From Planctomycetota bacterium (GTDB lineage Bacteria > Planctomycetota > UBA1135 > GCA-002686595), in the NCBI GenBank assembly GCA_020638855.1, contig JACKHT010000005.1:1-64000 (forward strand): a DNA stretch of 64,000 bases, read 5' to 3'. The notes beneath the pieces were generated by a model. The model worked only from the letters and a program-made list of their open reading frames with translations. It made no database searches and was not told the origin of the DNA. How positions within the stretch are numbered: the stretch's first letter is position 1; each line of letters begins with the position of its first letter. Positions 43,959 through 54,709 of this stretch are shown here, one piece after another. The position numbers were made by a program, and so were the translations under genes.

Positions 43959-45137
43959 CTAACCGCGCAAGGTCGCACGACTCGCCCGCCGTTCGGCCAC
44001 AAAGGGTCGCACGGCTTGGCTGCTCGCCAACCCCACCACCGCCCAACTGAGCCCCACCACCAGCGCGGGCCCGGCCAAGGCAAACCCCGCCCAAGCGGTC
44101 AGCGGCCCGAGTGTGTACCCCACACCGATCAAGGCCTCGTGGGTACCGCCCGCGTCGACGGCCCCATGGCCCACCGACATGGCGTAGTAGAGCGCCGCGT
44201 AGTACACCGCTCCCGCGCCGATCCCAAAGGCAGCCATCGAAAGGCACAGCCCCACGATTCCCTGGGCCAACACGATGCCGCCAAAGCCCAGGGTCAAACA
44301 CGTAGCCGCCACCAACAGCGTGCTCCACGATCCATGCCAGGCGGGCAAACGCCACATGGCGAGCAACGCCAGCACGCGCGCCCCCATCCAAATCGCCGTC
44401 AAGGGCATCTGCCAATGGACGGCGACTCCCAATTGTTCGAGCCGATAGGGCATCAACGGCCCGATCACCGAAAGCAGCGTGTACGAGGTCGGCAAGAGGA
44501 AGCGCGAGGAGCGCAGGAGCGCGACGTAGCGCGGGCTGGCAGGTGCCGTCTCCACCGGATCGTGGTCCTGGGGATTGCGCCGCATGCGCGGGAGCACGGT
44601 CAAGCACAACAGGCACGCAGCCGTCAGCACCAGCAGCACGAGCCGCGCGTGGTGTTCGACAAACGGCGCCACCAAGAACATCGGCAGCAGCGTGGCGGTC
44701 ATCCAAACCAGGTTAAAATGCGCCACCTTGGTGCGCAGACCCGCACCCTGGTGACCCGCCGTCAAGTAGCTCTCGATCAACGGCCACATCAAGGCCGACA
44801 GGAAGCTGACCGCGATGGCTCCCACCCACAGGGCCCAAGCCGCGTGCACCAGCACCGGCAAGGTCGCGACCAACGCTTCCGCTACCAAGATCCAAGCCAA
44901 CTGCGCGCGTGCGCTGCGACGCGCGCGCCCCGCGCGAATCCAAGGCTCCGATAGCAGCGACCCCGCCACGTAGAATCCGCCCAGCACGGCGTAGAGCACT
45001 AGGCTGGTCGCCTGCGAAAACCCATACCCATGGTGCGCGACGAACCCCAGCCCAAACCAAAACACCGAGCTCCCCACCGAGCCGAATCCGGTGCAGGTGA
45101 GCAGAGCGGCATGGTGGGACATCCGGGGCTGCGACAT
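43959..45137 (-). CDS. MFS transporter
   Basis: A 392-residue integral membrane protein with about twelve hydrophobic helices in two groups of six around a central charged loop (PRMRRNPQDHDPVETAP). The first half has the short helix pattern of the major facilitator superfamily and LSALMWPLIESYL at helix 4-5. No substrate-specific motif is recognised. The start at 45137 fits; TACAAG stands 10 nt before it. It is convergent with the SGNH hydrolase gene and separated by 224 bp from the next minus-strand gene; that spacer holds no gene or clear signal. Confidence 0.8.
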   Translation of the reverse strand: MSQPRMSHHAALLTCTGFGSVGSSVFWFGLGFVAHHGYGFSQATSLVLYAVLGGFYVAGSLLSEPWIRAGRARRSARAQLAWILVAEALVATLPVLVHAAWALWVGAIAVSFLSALMWPLIESYLTAGHQGAGLRTKVAHFNLVWMTATLLPMFLVAPFVEHHARLVLLVLTAACLLCLTVLPRMRRNPQDHDPVETAPASPRYVALLRSSRFLLPTSYTLLSVIGPLMPYRLEQLGVAVHWQMPLTAIWMGARVLALLAMWRLPAWHGSWSTLLVAATCLTLGFGGIVLAQGIVGLCLSMAAFGIGAGAVYYAALYYAMSVGHGAVDAGGTHEALIGVGYTLGPLTAWAGFALAGPALVVGLSWAVVGLASSQAVRPFVAERRASRATLRG

Positions 45138-45361
45138 GGTGCGCTAGCTTGTACGGGTCGCTCTGGGTTCCAGCAACGGGCAGGGCGCAATTCCGGTTCG
45201 GGCGTGGGGCGAGACCCAAGCCGGGATCCTTGCTCAGGGAGCTTCCCCTACGCCCCAGCCGGTCGAGTTGGTTGCCCCGGCTTACGGATGGGGGCCTGGA
45301 AGGCCGGAGCCATTCCGAAGGAGTCCTAGGCCGCGCTAGGGCGCTGAGCGATTCGCCCCGC

Positions 45362-47881
45362 TCACTGGCCTAGCGAACCGCGGGTCAACCCGCGCTTCTG
45401 CGCCAACGCGCGCGCCGCCCCCCGCAGCACGCTGGGCGGGATGCGGTGCAATTGGTGCAGCAACAGGTAGCGCGGGTTCGGGTGCCAGCCCTCGGTCCAA
45501 GCGGCGTCTTCCCGACTCCCTGCCGCGAGCTCGACCAAAAGGTCCCCCAGCAGTTCGCGATAGGCCGGACCGTGGGGTAACCCCGAAGGGGCGGCTTGGG
45601 CCAAGTCGAGCACTTCCGCCAGCACCAAGCGCGGCTCGGGCACTTCGCACAGGGCCACCAACTCGGCGCGGTACTCGAGCCGCGCTTGGATCGCCGCCGG
45701 GTCGAACCCTTCGGCGGCCAAAAAGCCCAGCACGGCCAAGAGGTGTCGTTCGAGCGGTAGGAAGCGCGTGCGCTCGCACAGGTGACCCTCTTCGTGGGTC
45801 GCGGTCATTTGCGCGACTTCGTCCAACTCCACCGAGCCCAGCGTCTCGCCGTCGCCGCGCTCCAAGAGCAACGCGAGCCGAACCCGATCGGCTTCCCCCA
45901 GCACGGGGCCCGCCGCGAGCCAAGCTTCGCCGCGCGGCACAAACGTGGCGCTGGTTTCATCGCGCGGCCCGCGCAAGGCTTCGACCAATTCGACGGGCAG
46001 CCCGGGATCCTGCAGCGCGCCGCGCAACCGCTCGCGTTGCCACGCATCGTCCCAGCGCAGCGCCAACCGATCCCAGCGCGCCAGGGTGTCTTGCAGGGCG
46101 TCGAGGTCCACGTAGTACCCCTCATGCAAGGCCGCGCCCGCGACTTGCGATCCAAGTCGCATGGCGCGCGCCCCGACATCGGCCGCACCGCACCACAAAA
46201 CCGTGCCGCGGAAGGGCACCCCCAGATGTTCGCCTTCGACAAAGGTTTGTGCGATGTAGGGCAAGATGGTGCCGTCGGGCGGAACGCCCAGCGCGGCACC
46301 AAAGATGCCCACTCTTCCCATACGCAAAAGGGCCGCTGCAAGGCCGGGGATGGGTGTTTCCGGCGGGGCCCCATCCCAGGGCGCGCTCACCGGTCCGGGG
46401 TGCACGACCTCCGCAAACGAACCGAACGTGAGCCGCGGCGACTCGACCAGACCCTCGACTTCGTCGGGGGTCACGAACCTGCCGCGCAAGAGGACCTGCG
46501 CCACCGACTCGAGCAAGTCGCGCAAACTTTGGATGCGCCGGCCTGGCCCGGCTTCGGTGGCCACCACGCGTCCTTGCCCGCGGTCCAGGTCGGTGAAGAG
46601 CTCCTGCAGCCCAGTCCGCGTCAGCACGCCGCGCGCGGCGCAGCGTTCGAACGCCAGCGCTTGCTCGGTAGAGAGTCCCGCGGGCACCGAGCGCACCCAG
46701 GCTTGGGCCTCCTCGAACCACCCCACGGCCAACAGGGCATCGCCCAATTCCGTCGCGCTCGCGGCGTCGTGCGCCTCCTGCCAATGCTGTGCGGCGTTTC
46801 GAAGCCGCGTCCAGCGCTCCATCGGCGCCATTCCAGAGCTTAGAAAGCTCGGCAAAGCCTGCAGAAAATCCTCTACCGCCTGCACGGGCCTTCCCTGCGC
46901 GAACAGCGTGGGGCGGGTGTCGAACACGGCCTCGGGGTCGAACGCGGTCAAGAGTGCTTGGCCCCCCTCCCCCAGCAGCCGCAGCGCCAGCACCTGGGCT
47001 TCGCGCTCGGGGCGGCCCAGGAGCAGGTTGGCGACCTCTTCGGCCGGCAGCTTGCCCCACTCGACCAATTTGCGGTACTGGGTGGTCGTGAGCTCGGGAT
47101 CGGCCAACAGGCGCCGCGTGCGGTCCGCGCACAGTTCCTGGACGGCTTGGTTCGGAACCTTGCGAGCCAAGTCCAGCCACATCAGCTGGACTTCCACCCG
47201 ATCGAGTTCCTCTTCGCAGCTGGCTTCGGCTTGATCGAGCACGCGCAGCCCCGCTTCCTTGGCGCCGCGCTCGGAGTACCAGCGCGCCAAAGCCCCTGCG
47301 AACAAGTTGCGCTCGTAGGGTTCGCGCGCGAGCTCGAGCGCAGTGCGTTGCCACTCGATCGCGAGCTGGGTTTGCCCCGCCTGGCGCGCCTCAAACGCGC
47401 GCCCATGCCAGCCCCACGGATCGGCGGGCTCGAGCGCCACCGCCTGGTCGAACCCCGGTCCGCCCAACCCCGGCACCAGCCGCCCGAGCCAATAGGCGTG
47501 CAGGTAGGCCTCGGGGCCGGCTTGCAGCGCCATCCAATGTTCGCGCGCCACGCGCGGGCCATCGAGCAGCGAAACGTACAGGTCGTCGATCAACCGCTGG
47601 GGCGCCGCCCATTGGGGCGCCGCCGCCCGGGCGACCTCAAGTTCTTGCAGCACCGGCTCCCAGGACTCCAAGCGGTCCAACGCTACGCGCGCCCGGCGGA
47701 ACGCCGCTTGGGCTTCGACGCTGGGGCTAGGCAGGAGTTCGGGAGGCTTGCTGCGACAGCCTGCCACACCGATCGACACGCCGAGGACCCAAAGGCCCGC
47801 GCGCCAAGCGCGCCACCGGGAGCCCTCCGCGCTGCGGATCGGATTCCTGGCCCGCGTTGTGACCGACGGTTGGCTCCCCAT
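45362..47881 (-). CDS. Large lipoprotein with helical repeats and an HEEGH motif
   Basis: An 839-residue exported protein. Signal peptide with lipobox ending GVAGC at about residue 42. The N-terminal ~450 residues are mostly helical, Ala/Glu/Leu/Trp-rich and TPR-like, with segments such as AWVRSVPAGLSTEQALAFER. Residues 696-700 read HEEGH, a zinc HExxH motif, in TATHEEGHLCERTRFLPLE. A downstream EYRAEL at ~736-741 could give the third ligand, so a metallopeptidase-like C-terminal domain is possible. No family is recognised. The start at 47881 overlaps the ribD stop by one base (TGATG); this pair is probably cotranscribed. Confidence 0.7.
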   Translation of the reverse strand: MGSQPSVTTRARNPIRSAEGSRWRAWRAGLWVLGVSIGVAGCRSKPPELLPSPSVEAQAAFRRARVALDRLESWEPVLQELEVARAAAPQWAAPQRLIDDLYVSLLDGPRVAREHWMALQAGPEAYLHAYWLGRLVPGLGGPGFDQAVALEPADPWGWHGRAFEARQAGQTQLAIEWQRTALELAREPYERNLFAGALARWYSERGAKEAGLRVLDQAEASCEEELDRVEVQLMWLDLARKVPNQAVQELCADRTRRLLADPELTTTQYRKLVEWGKLPAEEVANLLLGRPEREAQVLALRLLGEGGQALLTAFDPEAVFDTRPTLFAQGRPVQAVEDFLQALPSFLSSGMAPMERWTRLRNAAQHWQEAHDAASATELGDALLAVGWFEEAQAWVRSVPAGLSTEQALAFERCAARGVLTRTGLQELFTDLDRGQGRVVATEAGPGRRIQSLRDLLESVAQVLLRGRFVTPDEVEGLVESPRLTFGSFAEVVHPGPVSAPWDGAPPETPIPGLAAALLRMGRVGIFGAALGVPPDGTILPYIAQTFVEGEHLGVPFRGTVLWCGAADVGARAMRLGSQVAGAALHEGYYVDLDALQDTLARWDRLALRWDDAWQRERLRGALQDPGLPVELVEALRGPRDETSATFVPRGEAWLAAGPVLGEADRVRLALLLERGDGETLGSVELDEVAQMTATHEEGHLCERTRFLPLERHLLAVLGFLAAEGFDPAAIQARLEYRAELVALCEVPEPRLVLAEVLDLAQAAPSGLPHGPAYRELLGDLLVELAAGSREDAAWTEGWHPNPRYLLLHQLHRIPPSVLRGAARALAQKRGLTRGSLGQ

Positions 47882-49038
47882 CAAAAGTCCACCGACAGGA
47901 ACGCATCCAGGACCGAGTCCGGACCGCACTCTCCCATCTCGGTTTGCTTGAGCCGCGCCTCGCGCAGCCAGTCGGCCAGGCTCGGGCCGCTACCGCCACG
48001 CACCGGCCCGGTGACCAGCCGAATCTGATCGACCATGCCGCCTTCCAGGTAGTTGCGCAACAGGGTCGGGCCCGCTTCGAGCAACACCCGCCGGTGCCCG
48101 GCTTGCCAAAGGTAGGTCTGCACGTCGAGCAAACGCAGGTGCATGCGGTCCTCGCCGCGCACCGCTTCGACCTGGGCGCCGGCGGCTTCCAAAGCTCGCC
48201 AACGGACCGGGTTCGAACCGGGCAAACACAGGATTGTTACGGGTCCCGCCACCTCACCGGGCGCGGGCGGGGCAAACAGGTTGCAGTCGGTCGGTGTGCG
48301 CAGCCACGCGTCGAGCACGATGCGCGCCGGAGGATGGTCGGTCTTGGCGGGCAGCCGGACCGTCAAACGCGGGTCGTCGTGCAACACGGTCCCCACGCCG
48401 GTGACGATCGCGTCGACTTGGCTGCGCAGGTGCAAAACCTGCTCGAGCGATTCGGGGCTCGAGATCCAGCGGCCTTCGCCCACTTCTTCGGGGGGCGACA
48501 TCTGGCCGGTCATGGTCTGCGCCCACTTGGCGATCACCCACGGACGCGGACGGCGCACGCGCTCGTCCGAGGTCCAACGCAGGAAGTACGGGCAGATCTC
48601 TTCGAGCCGCGAGAAGCCTTGGATCACGTGCACCGTGAGGCCCGCCGCTTCGAGGAAGCGCAGCCCGCGCCCGCGATGCAGCGGGTTCGGATCGAGCGCC
48701 CCGACCACCACGGTCCGGATGCCCGCCGCCACGATGGCCTCGACGCAGGGCGGGGTCTTGCCATGGGTCGAGCAGGGCTCGAGGGTCACGACGAGCGTGT
48801 CCCATTCTTGCGGCGGCACGCCCGATGCTTCCGCCGCCGCCAGGGCCTCGATTTCCGCGTGGGGTCCACCCCAGCGCTCGTGGAAGCCCTTGGCCACCAC
48901 CTCTCCCCCCGCCAACACCGCCGCTCCCACGCAGGGATTGGGCGCCACCCGGAAGCGGTGGGCCATAGCCTCCCGGCCCAACTGGGCCAGCAAGGCACCC
49001 AGCGCTTCCTGGTTCAGGGTGTGCAAGGTCATGTTCAT
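47881..49038 (-). CDS. ribD: Bifunctional riboflavin deaminase/reductase
   Basis: A 385-residue enzyme for the second and third steps of riboflavin synthesis. The N-terminal deaminase has the zinc motif HAEIEAL and later PCSTHGKTPPC. The C-terminal reductase starts near PRPWVIAKWAQTMTGQMSP and contains VDAIVTGVGTVLHDDPRLTV and VLLEAGPTLLRNYLE. Starts at 49038 and 49032 are two codons apart; the frame is open further upstream without conservation. No other rib gene lies nearby, so it is an isolated rib gene followed by an unrelated lipoprotein. Confidence 0.92.
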   Translation of the reverse strand: MNMTLHTLNQEALGALLAQLGREAMAHRFRVAPNPCVGAAVLAGGEVVAKGFHERWGGPHAEIEALAAAEASGVPPQEWDTLVVTLEPCSTHGKTPPCVEAIVAAGIRTVVVGALDPNPLHRGRGLRFLEAAGLTVHVIQGFSRLEEICPYFLRWTSDERVRRPRPWVIAKWAQTMTGQMSPPEEVGEGRWISSPESLEQVLHLRSQVDAIVTGVGTVLHDDPRLTVRLPAKTDHPPARIVLDAWLRTPTDCNLFAPPAPGEVAGPVTILCLPGSNPVRWRALEAAGAQVEAVRGEDRMHLRLLDVQTYLWQAGHRRVLLEAGPTLLRNYLEGGMVDQIRLVTGPVRGGSGPSLADWLREARLKQTEMGECGPDSVLDAFLSVDF

Positions 49039-49286
49039 GGCGGAGGGAACGGGTCCTGCCCTGTCCCATCCTAGCGGCCCAGCCCCAGGGGGGGCCAGGA
49101 TGTCCCAGGCGGGGATCGGTACGAGTCCCAACCTTTCTTAGGACCTATCGGCCCCTGCTGGTAGCAGAAATGAGCACCAGCACGTTGGGTCCCGCATCCG
49201 CAAGCGGCAAACTAGGGCCCCAGAAACCCCTCGTGGCCGTCCCAGCGCCCCTGCGCCGCGCCGCCACGACCGAATCCAACAGCAAC

Positions 49287-50282
49287 ATGAGCAAACATCC
49301 CCTGCGCGTGGCGGTCACCGGTGCCGCCGGAAACATCGGCTACGCCCTCCTGCCCCGCATCGCCAGCGGGCAGATGTTCGGACCCGACCAGCCCGTCATC
49401 CTGCACCTGATCGAAATCCCTGTCGACAAAGCCATGGCCGCGCTGCGCGGCGTGGCGATGGAGATGGAAGACTGCGCCTTCCCGCTGCTGCAGGACATGG
49501 TGCTGACCTCGGACATCCAGGTGGGCTTCAAGGACGTGAACTGGGCGCTCCTGGTGGGCTCGAAGCCGCGCGGTCCGGGCATGCAGCGCGGCGACCTGAT
49601 CCGCGAGAACGGTCCGATCTTTGTGGGCCAAGGCCGCGCGATCAACGACCACGCGTCCTCCGACGTGCGCGTCGCGGTGGTCGGCAACCCGTGCAACACG
49701 AACTGCCTGATCGCCATGCACTCGGCCGCCGACGTGCCCGACAACCGCTTCAGCGCCATGACGCGGCTCGACCAAAACCGCGCGCAAGCCCAACTCGCCG
49801 CCAAAGCCGGCGTGCCGACTAGCGCGGTCCAAAACACGCTGATCTGGGGCAACCACTCGGCCACCCAAGTGCCCGACTACGCCCACGCCACGATCAACGG
49901 CAAACCCGCCGAAGCCGTCATCGACGACCTGCACTGGTTGCAGAACGACTTCTTCAGCCGCGTGCAAAAACGCGGTGCCGAAATCATCGACGCGCGCGGC
50001 CTGTCCAGCGCCGCCTCCGCCGCCAACGCCCTGGTCGACCACGTGCGCGATCTGTGCGAGCCCACCCACGGCAACGGCTGGAACTCGGTCTGCGTGGCTT
50101 CCGACGGCAGCTACGGCGTGCCTGAAGGCCTCATCAGCTCGTTCCCCGTGCGCGTCGACGCCGAAGGCAAACGCCACATCGTGCATGGCCTCGAACTCGA
50201 CCCCTTCCTGGCCGAGAAGCTCAAGGCCAGCGCCGACGAACTCGTCGACGAACGCAACACCGTCGCCGACCTGCTCAAGTAG
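49287..50282 (+). CDS. mdh: Malate dehydrogenase
   Basis: A 331-residue cytoplasmic enzyme interconverting malate and oxaloacetate with NAD. Rossmann motif VAVTGAAGNIGYALL, substrate-binding loop GSKPRGPGMQRGDLI, conserved VGNPCNTNCLIA, and the catalytic His in LIWGNHSATQVPDY place it in the cytosolic-type MDH group. The start at 49287 (MSKHPLRVAV) fits the family; the 39-codon upstream extension does not. It is monocistronic and followed by a strong hairpin. Confidence 0.95.
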   Translation: MSKHPLRVAVTGAAGNIGYALLPRIASGQMFGPDQPVILHLIEIPVDKAMAALRGVAMEMEDCAFPLLQDMVLTSDIQVGFKDVNWALLVGSKPRGPGMQRGDLIRENGPIFVGQGRAINDHASSDVRVAVVGNPCNTNCLIAMHSAADVPDNRFSAMTRLDQNRAQAQLAAKAGVPTSAVQNTLIWGNHSATQVPDYAHATINGKPAEAVIDDLHWLQNDFFSRVQKRGAEIIDARGLSSAASAANALVDHVRDLCEPTHGNGWNSVCVASDGSYGVPEGLISSFPVRVDAEGKRHIVHGLELDPFLAEKLKASADELVDERNTVADLLK

Positions 50283-50317
50283 CCCTCCGGTTGGGCCGTC
50301 GCGATCCAGCGCCCCCT

Positions 50318-50363
50318 CGAATCAGCCCCAGCTCCGCGACCCCCGCGGGCTGGGGCTGATTCG
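50318..50363 (+). terminator. Strong hairpin after mdh
   Basis: Perfect 15-bp arms CGAATCAGCCCCAGC (50318-50332) and GCTGGGGCTGATTCG (50349-50363), loop 16 nt, 35 bp after the mdh stop. TTG follows. It faces the decayed region from the left and may serve both strands. Confidence 0.8.
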
Positions 50364-50511
50364 TTGCCGAGGATGGCTCGCACACCGAACGCCCCAAAGC
50401 CCCAGCGAACGGGGCTCGCAGAAGCTGCGCAAGCCCACGGCCTACCCGCGCGGAAGTCCGAGAGGTCAAAGAGCTCCCCATCGCGACGTCGCCCCCAGGA
50501 CAACTCCGACC

Positions 50512-52270
50512 TCATTCCAGCGTCACCCGCATGGCCGAAGTCGTCCCGGTGACCGAAGCTCCGCCCACGTGGTCGCGGTGCCAGACCTGGAAGGACCAGG
50601 TGCTGCCGGGTAGGAGGCGGGCCGCTTCACTTGGGGCCGAGAGGTTCACATCGCAATACACCTCGCCCCCGCTGCCGCTCGTGAGTACCGGGAAGAGCCG
50701 TTGGACCGGCCCGCCTAGGATGCATAGCGCGCCACCGGAGAACAGCGGCACGGGTGCGCTCTCCTGGCCGTACAAGCACAGGGCAAACTCGCCGGGCGGC
50801 AAGTGGTGCGCGTGCAAGCGTAGGTGGTTGCGGGCTACTCGAGGCTACCGATCACCGCCAGCACGCCTTCTGCACCGCTGGTGCCCGTAACTGGGCAAAA
50901 ACGGTCGCTTTGTTCTCGAGGTCAAACAGGTGGCGCCAGCGCCAGCGATTGCCCCGGAAACCGCCCGCCCGGATCTGGCACATATATTGAGGAGCTTTCG
51001 CCGCCATCAATTGCCTGTTGTCAAAGTCGCCGCAAACGCGCGCCCCTGCTGCCCCATAAGCCGTAAACGTTGATCTCGATCCGGTTTCGCATCTGCGCCT
51101 GCCTGATCCATGGGCCGGTAGGCTGCTTTCTAAAGAGGTGGCACTTGCCCGGATTGACTTTGCCAGATTGCTGCCGCCCTGCCCGACCCACATCCAATTG
51201 CCTTCCATCTCGATCAGCAGCCAAACGCGAAAGGCAGACGGGCTCTGATTCATTCCCGGCGGCGTGATCGTCTTCGAGCACCCAAGCTCCCGCCCCTGAT
51301 CGGCAAACACATAGACTTGTTCACGATCGGCGCGATCCCGCTGTCGCGTTATGCTGATACCGGGTTCACCGCCACCTGGTTCCCGTCGGTCGTCGCCACC
51401 GCGGTGCCGCCGTACGAGTAGCGCCGCCCACTGACCAGGCCTGTACCACAAACTGGTGCTCCAAGACCCAATGCCGCTCCGCCCACCTGCCGATAGGCGA
51501 ACGGCACCACTGGGTAGCTTTAGCCCGATCCGAAGTAAGCTGTAAATCACCAGCACCGCCCCGGACCGCGACTGCCTGTCCGAATGAGTCCCAGCCTTGG
51601 GTCCGGATCGACGACGAGAGGGCGGAGGGCGATGCGCTGGGTAAACGCCCAGGACCCATCTTCGGGCTGGTGCTGGTAGCGAGCTGCAGCCCGGCGTATC
51701 TGATGGTTCGGGGAGCATCTGCATCCCCTGGAAATCCTGTACCACGATCCAGTCTGCATCCATGCCCAAAACCAATCCGAAGAGAACGGAGGATGTGCAT
51801 GCGCTGAAGCCGCGAATGTATTGGCGATGCCACTGCTCCCCACCAAATCGAACACCACCAAATCGATTGGGTCCGAAACCCGGCGATGTAGCTATGTAGG
51901 CTGCGCTATTGACCAAAACGCGTTTCTGATGGCCACGCTCTCACCAAAGTGCCCTGCAACGCTCCTTCCGGTCCGTCAGCACTGAGCGAGCTGCCATCCG
52001 GAGGGTTCGCGCGCCACGAACCCTGACCTCCAAGGCAAGGGGGCGACGCAGGATCTTGCCCCTGAAGTGGATCTGGCAACAGGCGCAGGCTCTGATGAAA
52101 CAAGACAACAGCTTCGCCTCGCAAACCCCTGTGCAGTGGCGGACGCTACCAAGGTAGCCGCCATAACCAACATGAGGCTGCTCAGATGCTTCGAATATCT
52201 GATGTATGGAATGGGTCCCAAACGAGTTGAACATACGTAAATTGCTCCGCACCGCGGTTGAGTCACTGCC
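50512..52270 (-). pseudogene. Decayed secreted FG-GAP-type gene, copy A
   Basis: Read on the minus strand from ~52270 down. A signal peptide (MAATLVASATAQG) is followed in shifting frames by segments seen again in copy B: PLPWRSGFV, GWDSFGQAVAVR, then at the 3' end one intact stretch of ~100 codons (50512-50817) with FALCLYGQESAPVPLFSGG and GSTWSFQVWHRD, ending VTLE. The FGQAVAVR-type segments recall FG-GAP/beta-propeller repeats. The ending is the same C-terminal module as in the LamG protein. Continuity needs several frameshifts, so the gene cannot make a full protein as sequenced. The alternative is poor assembly of a repeated sequence. Confidence 0.7.
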
Positions 52271-52434
52271 CAGCGATTGCTGCCTCATCTTTGTTACCGC
52301 CAAACATGCCAACTAGTACCACTCTCATCCTAGCAAACTCTAGATTCCAAAGCGGAGCACAAGTGAGTAGCTACAAACCCGCAGATGTAGGCAGCTTCGC
52401 GCGGTCGGGATTGTGACGCTCAATGTGACCTGGA

Positions 52435-54170
52435 TTACCCAGCGTCACCCGCAGGCGGCTGAAGTCGTCCCCGGTGACCGAAGCTCCGCCCACGGTCGCG
52501 GTGCCAGACCTGGAAGGACCAGGTGCTGCCGGGTAGGAGGCGCGGCTTCACCAGCCGCAGCCCATCAGCACCCGCCCGCCGCTCGGGGTGAGTACCGAAG
52601 AGCTGCTGACCGGCCTGCCTAGGATGCATAGCGCGCCACACCGGAAAAAGCAGTGGCACGTGCGCTCTCCTGGCCGTACAAGACAGGGCAAACTGCCGGG
52701 CGGCAAGTGGCGCGCAAGCGTAGGTGGTTGAGGGTTACTTCGAGGCTACCGATCACTGCCAGCACGCCTTCTGCACCGCTGGAGCTCGTGGTCCCGGCGC
52801 AGAAATGGTCGCCGAGTTCGAGGTCGAACAGGTAGGCGCCGCCGCCGCAGACCGCCAGTCCGGACGCCTGCCCACCCGCACCCCAGCGCCGCCGGTAGTC
52901 GGAAGCGGAGGCCATCAGCCGCCTGTTGTCAAAGTCGGCCGCAACGCGGGCCCCTGGCGGATGCCCCATAAGCCGCGAACGTAGGGTCACGATCCGAGTA
53001 CCGCATCTGCGCCTGTTCGGTCCAGCTACCCGTAGCCTGCCGGTGGAACAAGTGGCATTTGCCCTGGTACGACAGCGCGGGGTCATTCGCCCTGGCTCCG
53101 GACCCACACCAATTGTTTTCCATCTCGATCGCGCAGCCAAAGCGCGGGAAGGCTGAAGGATTTTGATAGGCCCCGGCGGCGATCGTGTCTTCGAGCAACG
53201 CTCCCGCCCCTGACGATCGGCAAACGCATAGACCTTGTCCACGATCGGCGCGCTCCTGCTGTCGCTGTTGGATACCGAGACTACCGCCACCCGGTTCCCG
53301 TCGGTCGCCACCGGTGCTGCATGAGTAGCGCCCAGTCACCAGGCCTGCGGGGTTCAAGCAAACTGGTGCTCCAAACCCACCGCCCGCCTACCAAGCGATA
53401 GGCAAACGCTGCCGCTGTTGGGGCCATTCGATCCAGTAGGCCGTGACCACAGCAAATCGCCCTGACCGCGACTGCCTGTCCGAAGAAATCCCAGCCCGGA
53501 TCCGGATCGACGACGAGGGCGAGGGCGATGCGCTGGCAAACGCCCAGATCCATCGGGCTGGCGCTGGTAGCAGAGCACGGCCCCGGCGTATTCGATGGTC
53601 TGGGGGAGTCGGTTTCGGAAATCCCACCACGATCCAGTCTCATCGAAGTCCAAGACTTGGCCGAACAGCGAAGTGCTCGACGGTATGCGCCAGCCGCGCA
53701 AGTACCGTGAAACTGCCACCGCCCACCCACCCGTCGAACACCACCAAGCGCCCGATCGGACCTGTCACTCCGGGGACGTAGCCATAATAAGGCTGTGCTA
53801 CGACCAAAACGTTGCCTTCAATGGCCACGCTCTCACCAAAGTGCCCCAACGCTCCTTCCGGGTCCGTCAGCAATTGAGCGATCTGCCATCCGGAGGAAGT
53901 TCGGTGGTACATCTCCACGAACCCTGACCTCCAAGGCAAGGGCGACATTGCAGGATCTTGCCCCGAAGGATCTGCAACAGCCATCCAATCACTTTGCGTC
54001 GCAACGGTGTGCCCATAACGAGTCGCAAAGGGTGCAGGCTCCGGATGAAACGCTCGCGCTTCGCCTTGAAGGTTTTGCGTCAACCCTGCTGTGGTGGTGA
54101 CGCCGGCAACAAGGCCTAGCGCAATCCATCCCAAACAATTGCTAGCCATTCGTTTCGTTCGGTTTGCCAT
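52435..54170 (-). pseudogene. Decayed secreted FG-GAP-type gene, copy B
   Basis: Starts at 54170 with a good signal peptide (MANRTKRMASNCLGWIALGL). An intact ~150-codon N-terminal part includes PLPWRSGFVEMYHRTSSGWQ and FGESVAIEGNVLVVAQPYYG, an FG-GAP-like repeat. It then breaks: GWDFFGQAVAVR and VAVVSVSNSDSRSAPIVDKV appear in other frames. The end near 52500 again gives GSTWSFQVWHRD, with small indels compared with copy A, and a TAA at 52435. Order and sequence match copy A, so this is a tandem duplication. Both copies have small insertions and deletions, many of them different. Confidence 0.75.
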
Positions 54171-54709
54171 GGGATTGTGAGATTCGGTGTGAGTGCAATC
54201 CGTAGCGAGTCAGAAGCCAGCGGTTTGTCCACCAGTTGTGTGTTGCCAGTTGTGTGTTGCCAGGCCCGCGCGGGCTACGAACCTACCACTTCTTGGACGG
54301 GTTCGGGCAGGAAACCAACCACCGTAAGGGGATTCGATTGGCCTGGGCGAGTGCGGGATCGCACCCATTTGGGCCCGAAGCGACGCGCACCCCCCACACG
54401 GGCCGGATCCTGTGCGGACTCGCACATTGGACAGGCTTCCCCGGAGGCGGAATTCCGAGAGCGCATGCTTTGCAACGAGGAATCGACTCGTTGTTGGGCC
54501 GAAGCCGGAAGGCGAACACCCGCCGCGAGTGGGCGCATCGGGCCTTCGACAAGGCGGTTTGTCCGAAGCCCCCCAAACGATACCGATCCGGGGTTGGCAG
54601 GCTTCCGCCCTCGAATCGAATCCCTCCGCGCATCTCTTTTCCTCCGCGCATCTCTTAGGCTTCGGCACCACCACCCCGTTTCCAACAACGGAAATCCATC
54701 CGGAGGAAC
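54171..54709. other. Gene-free spacer with two short tandem repeats
   Basis: 539 bp between the decayed copies and the next gene. Open frames here are of random composition and no function is supported. It contains a 14-bp unit CCAGTTGTGTGTTG twice (54232-54259) plus a partial third, and an 18-bp unit CCTCCGCGCATCTCTTTT twice (54623-54656, the second incomplete). No promoter or RNA gene is recognised. Confidence 0.7.

Noticed and set aside
48200..48235. tRNA-like T-arm motif (GGTTCGAACC)
   Set aside because: It lies inside the ribD reading frame and has no acceptor, D or anticodon arm around it.
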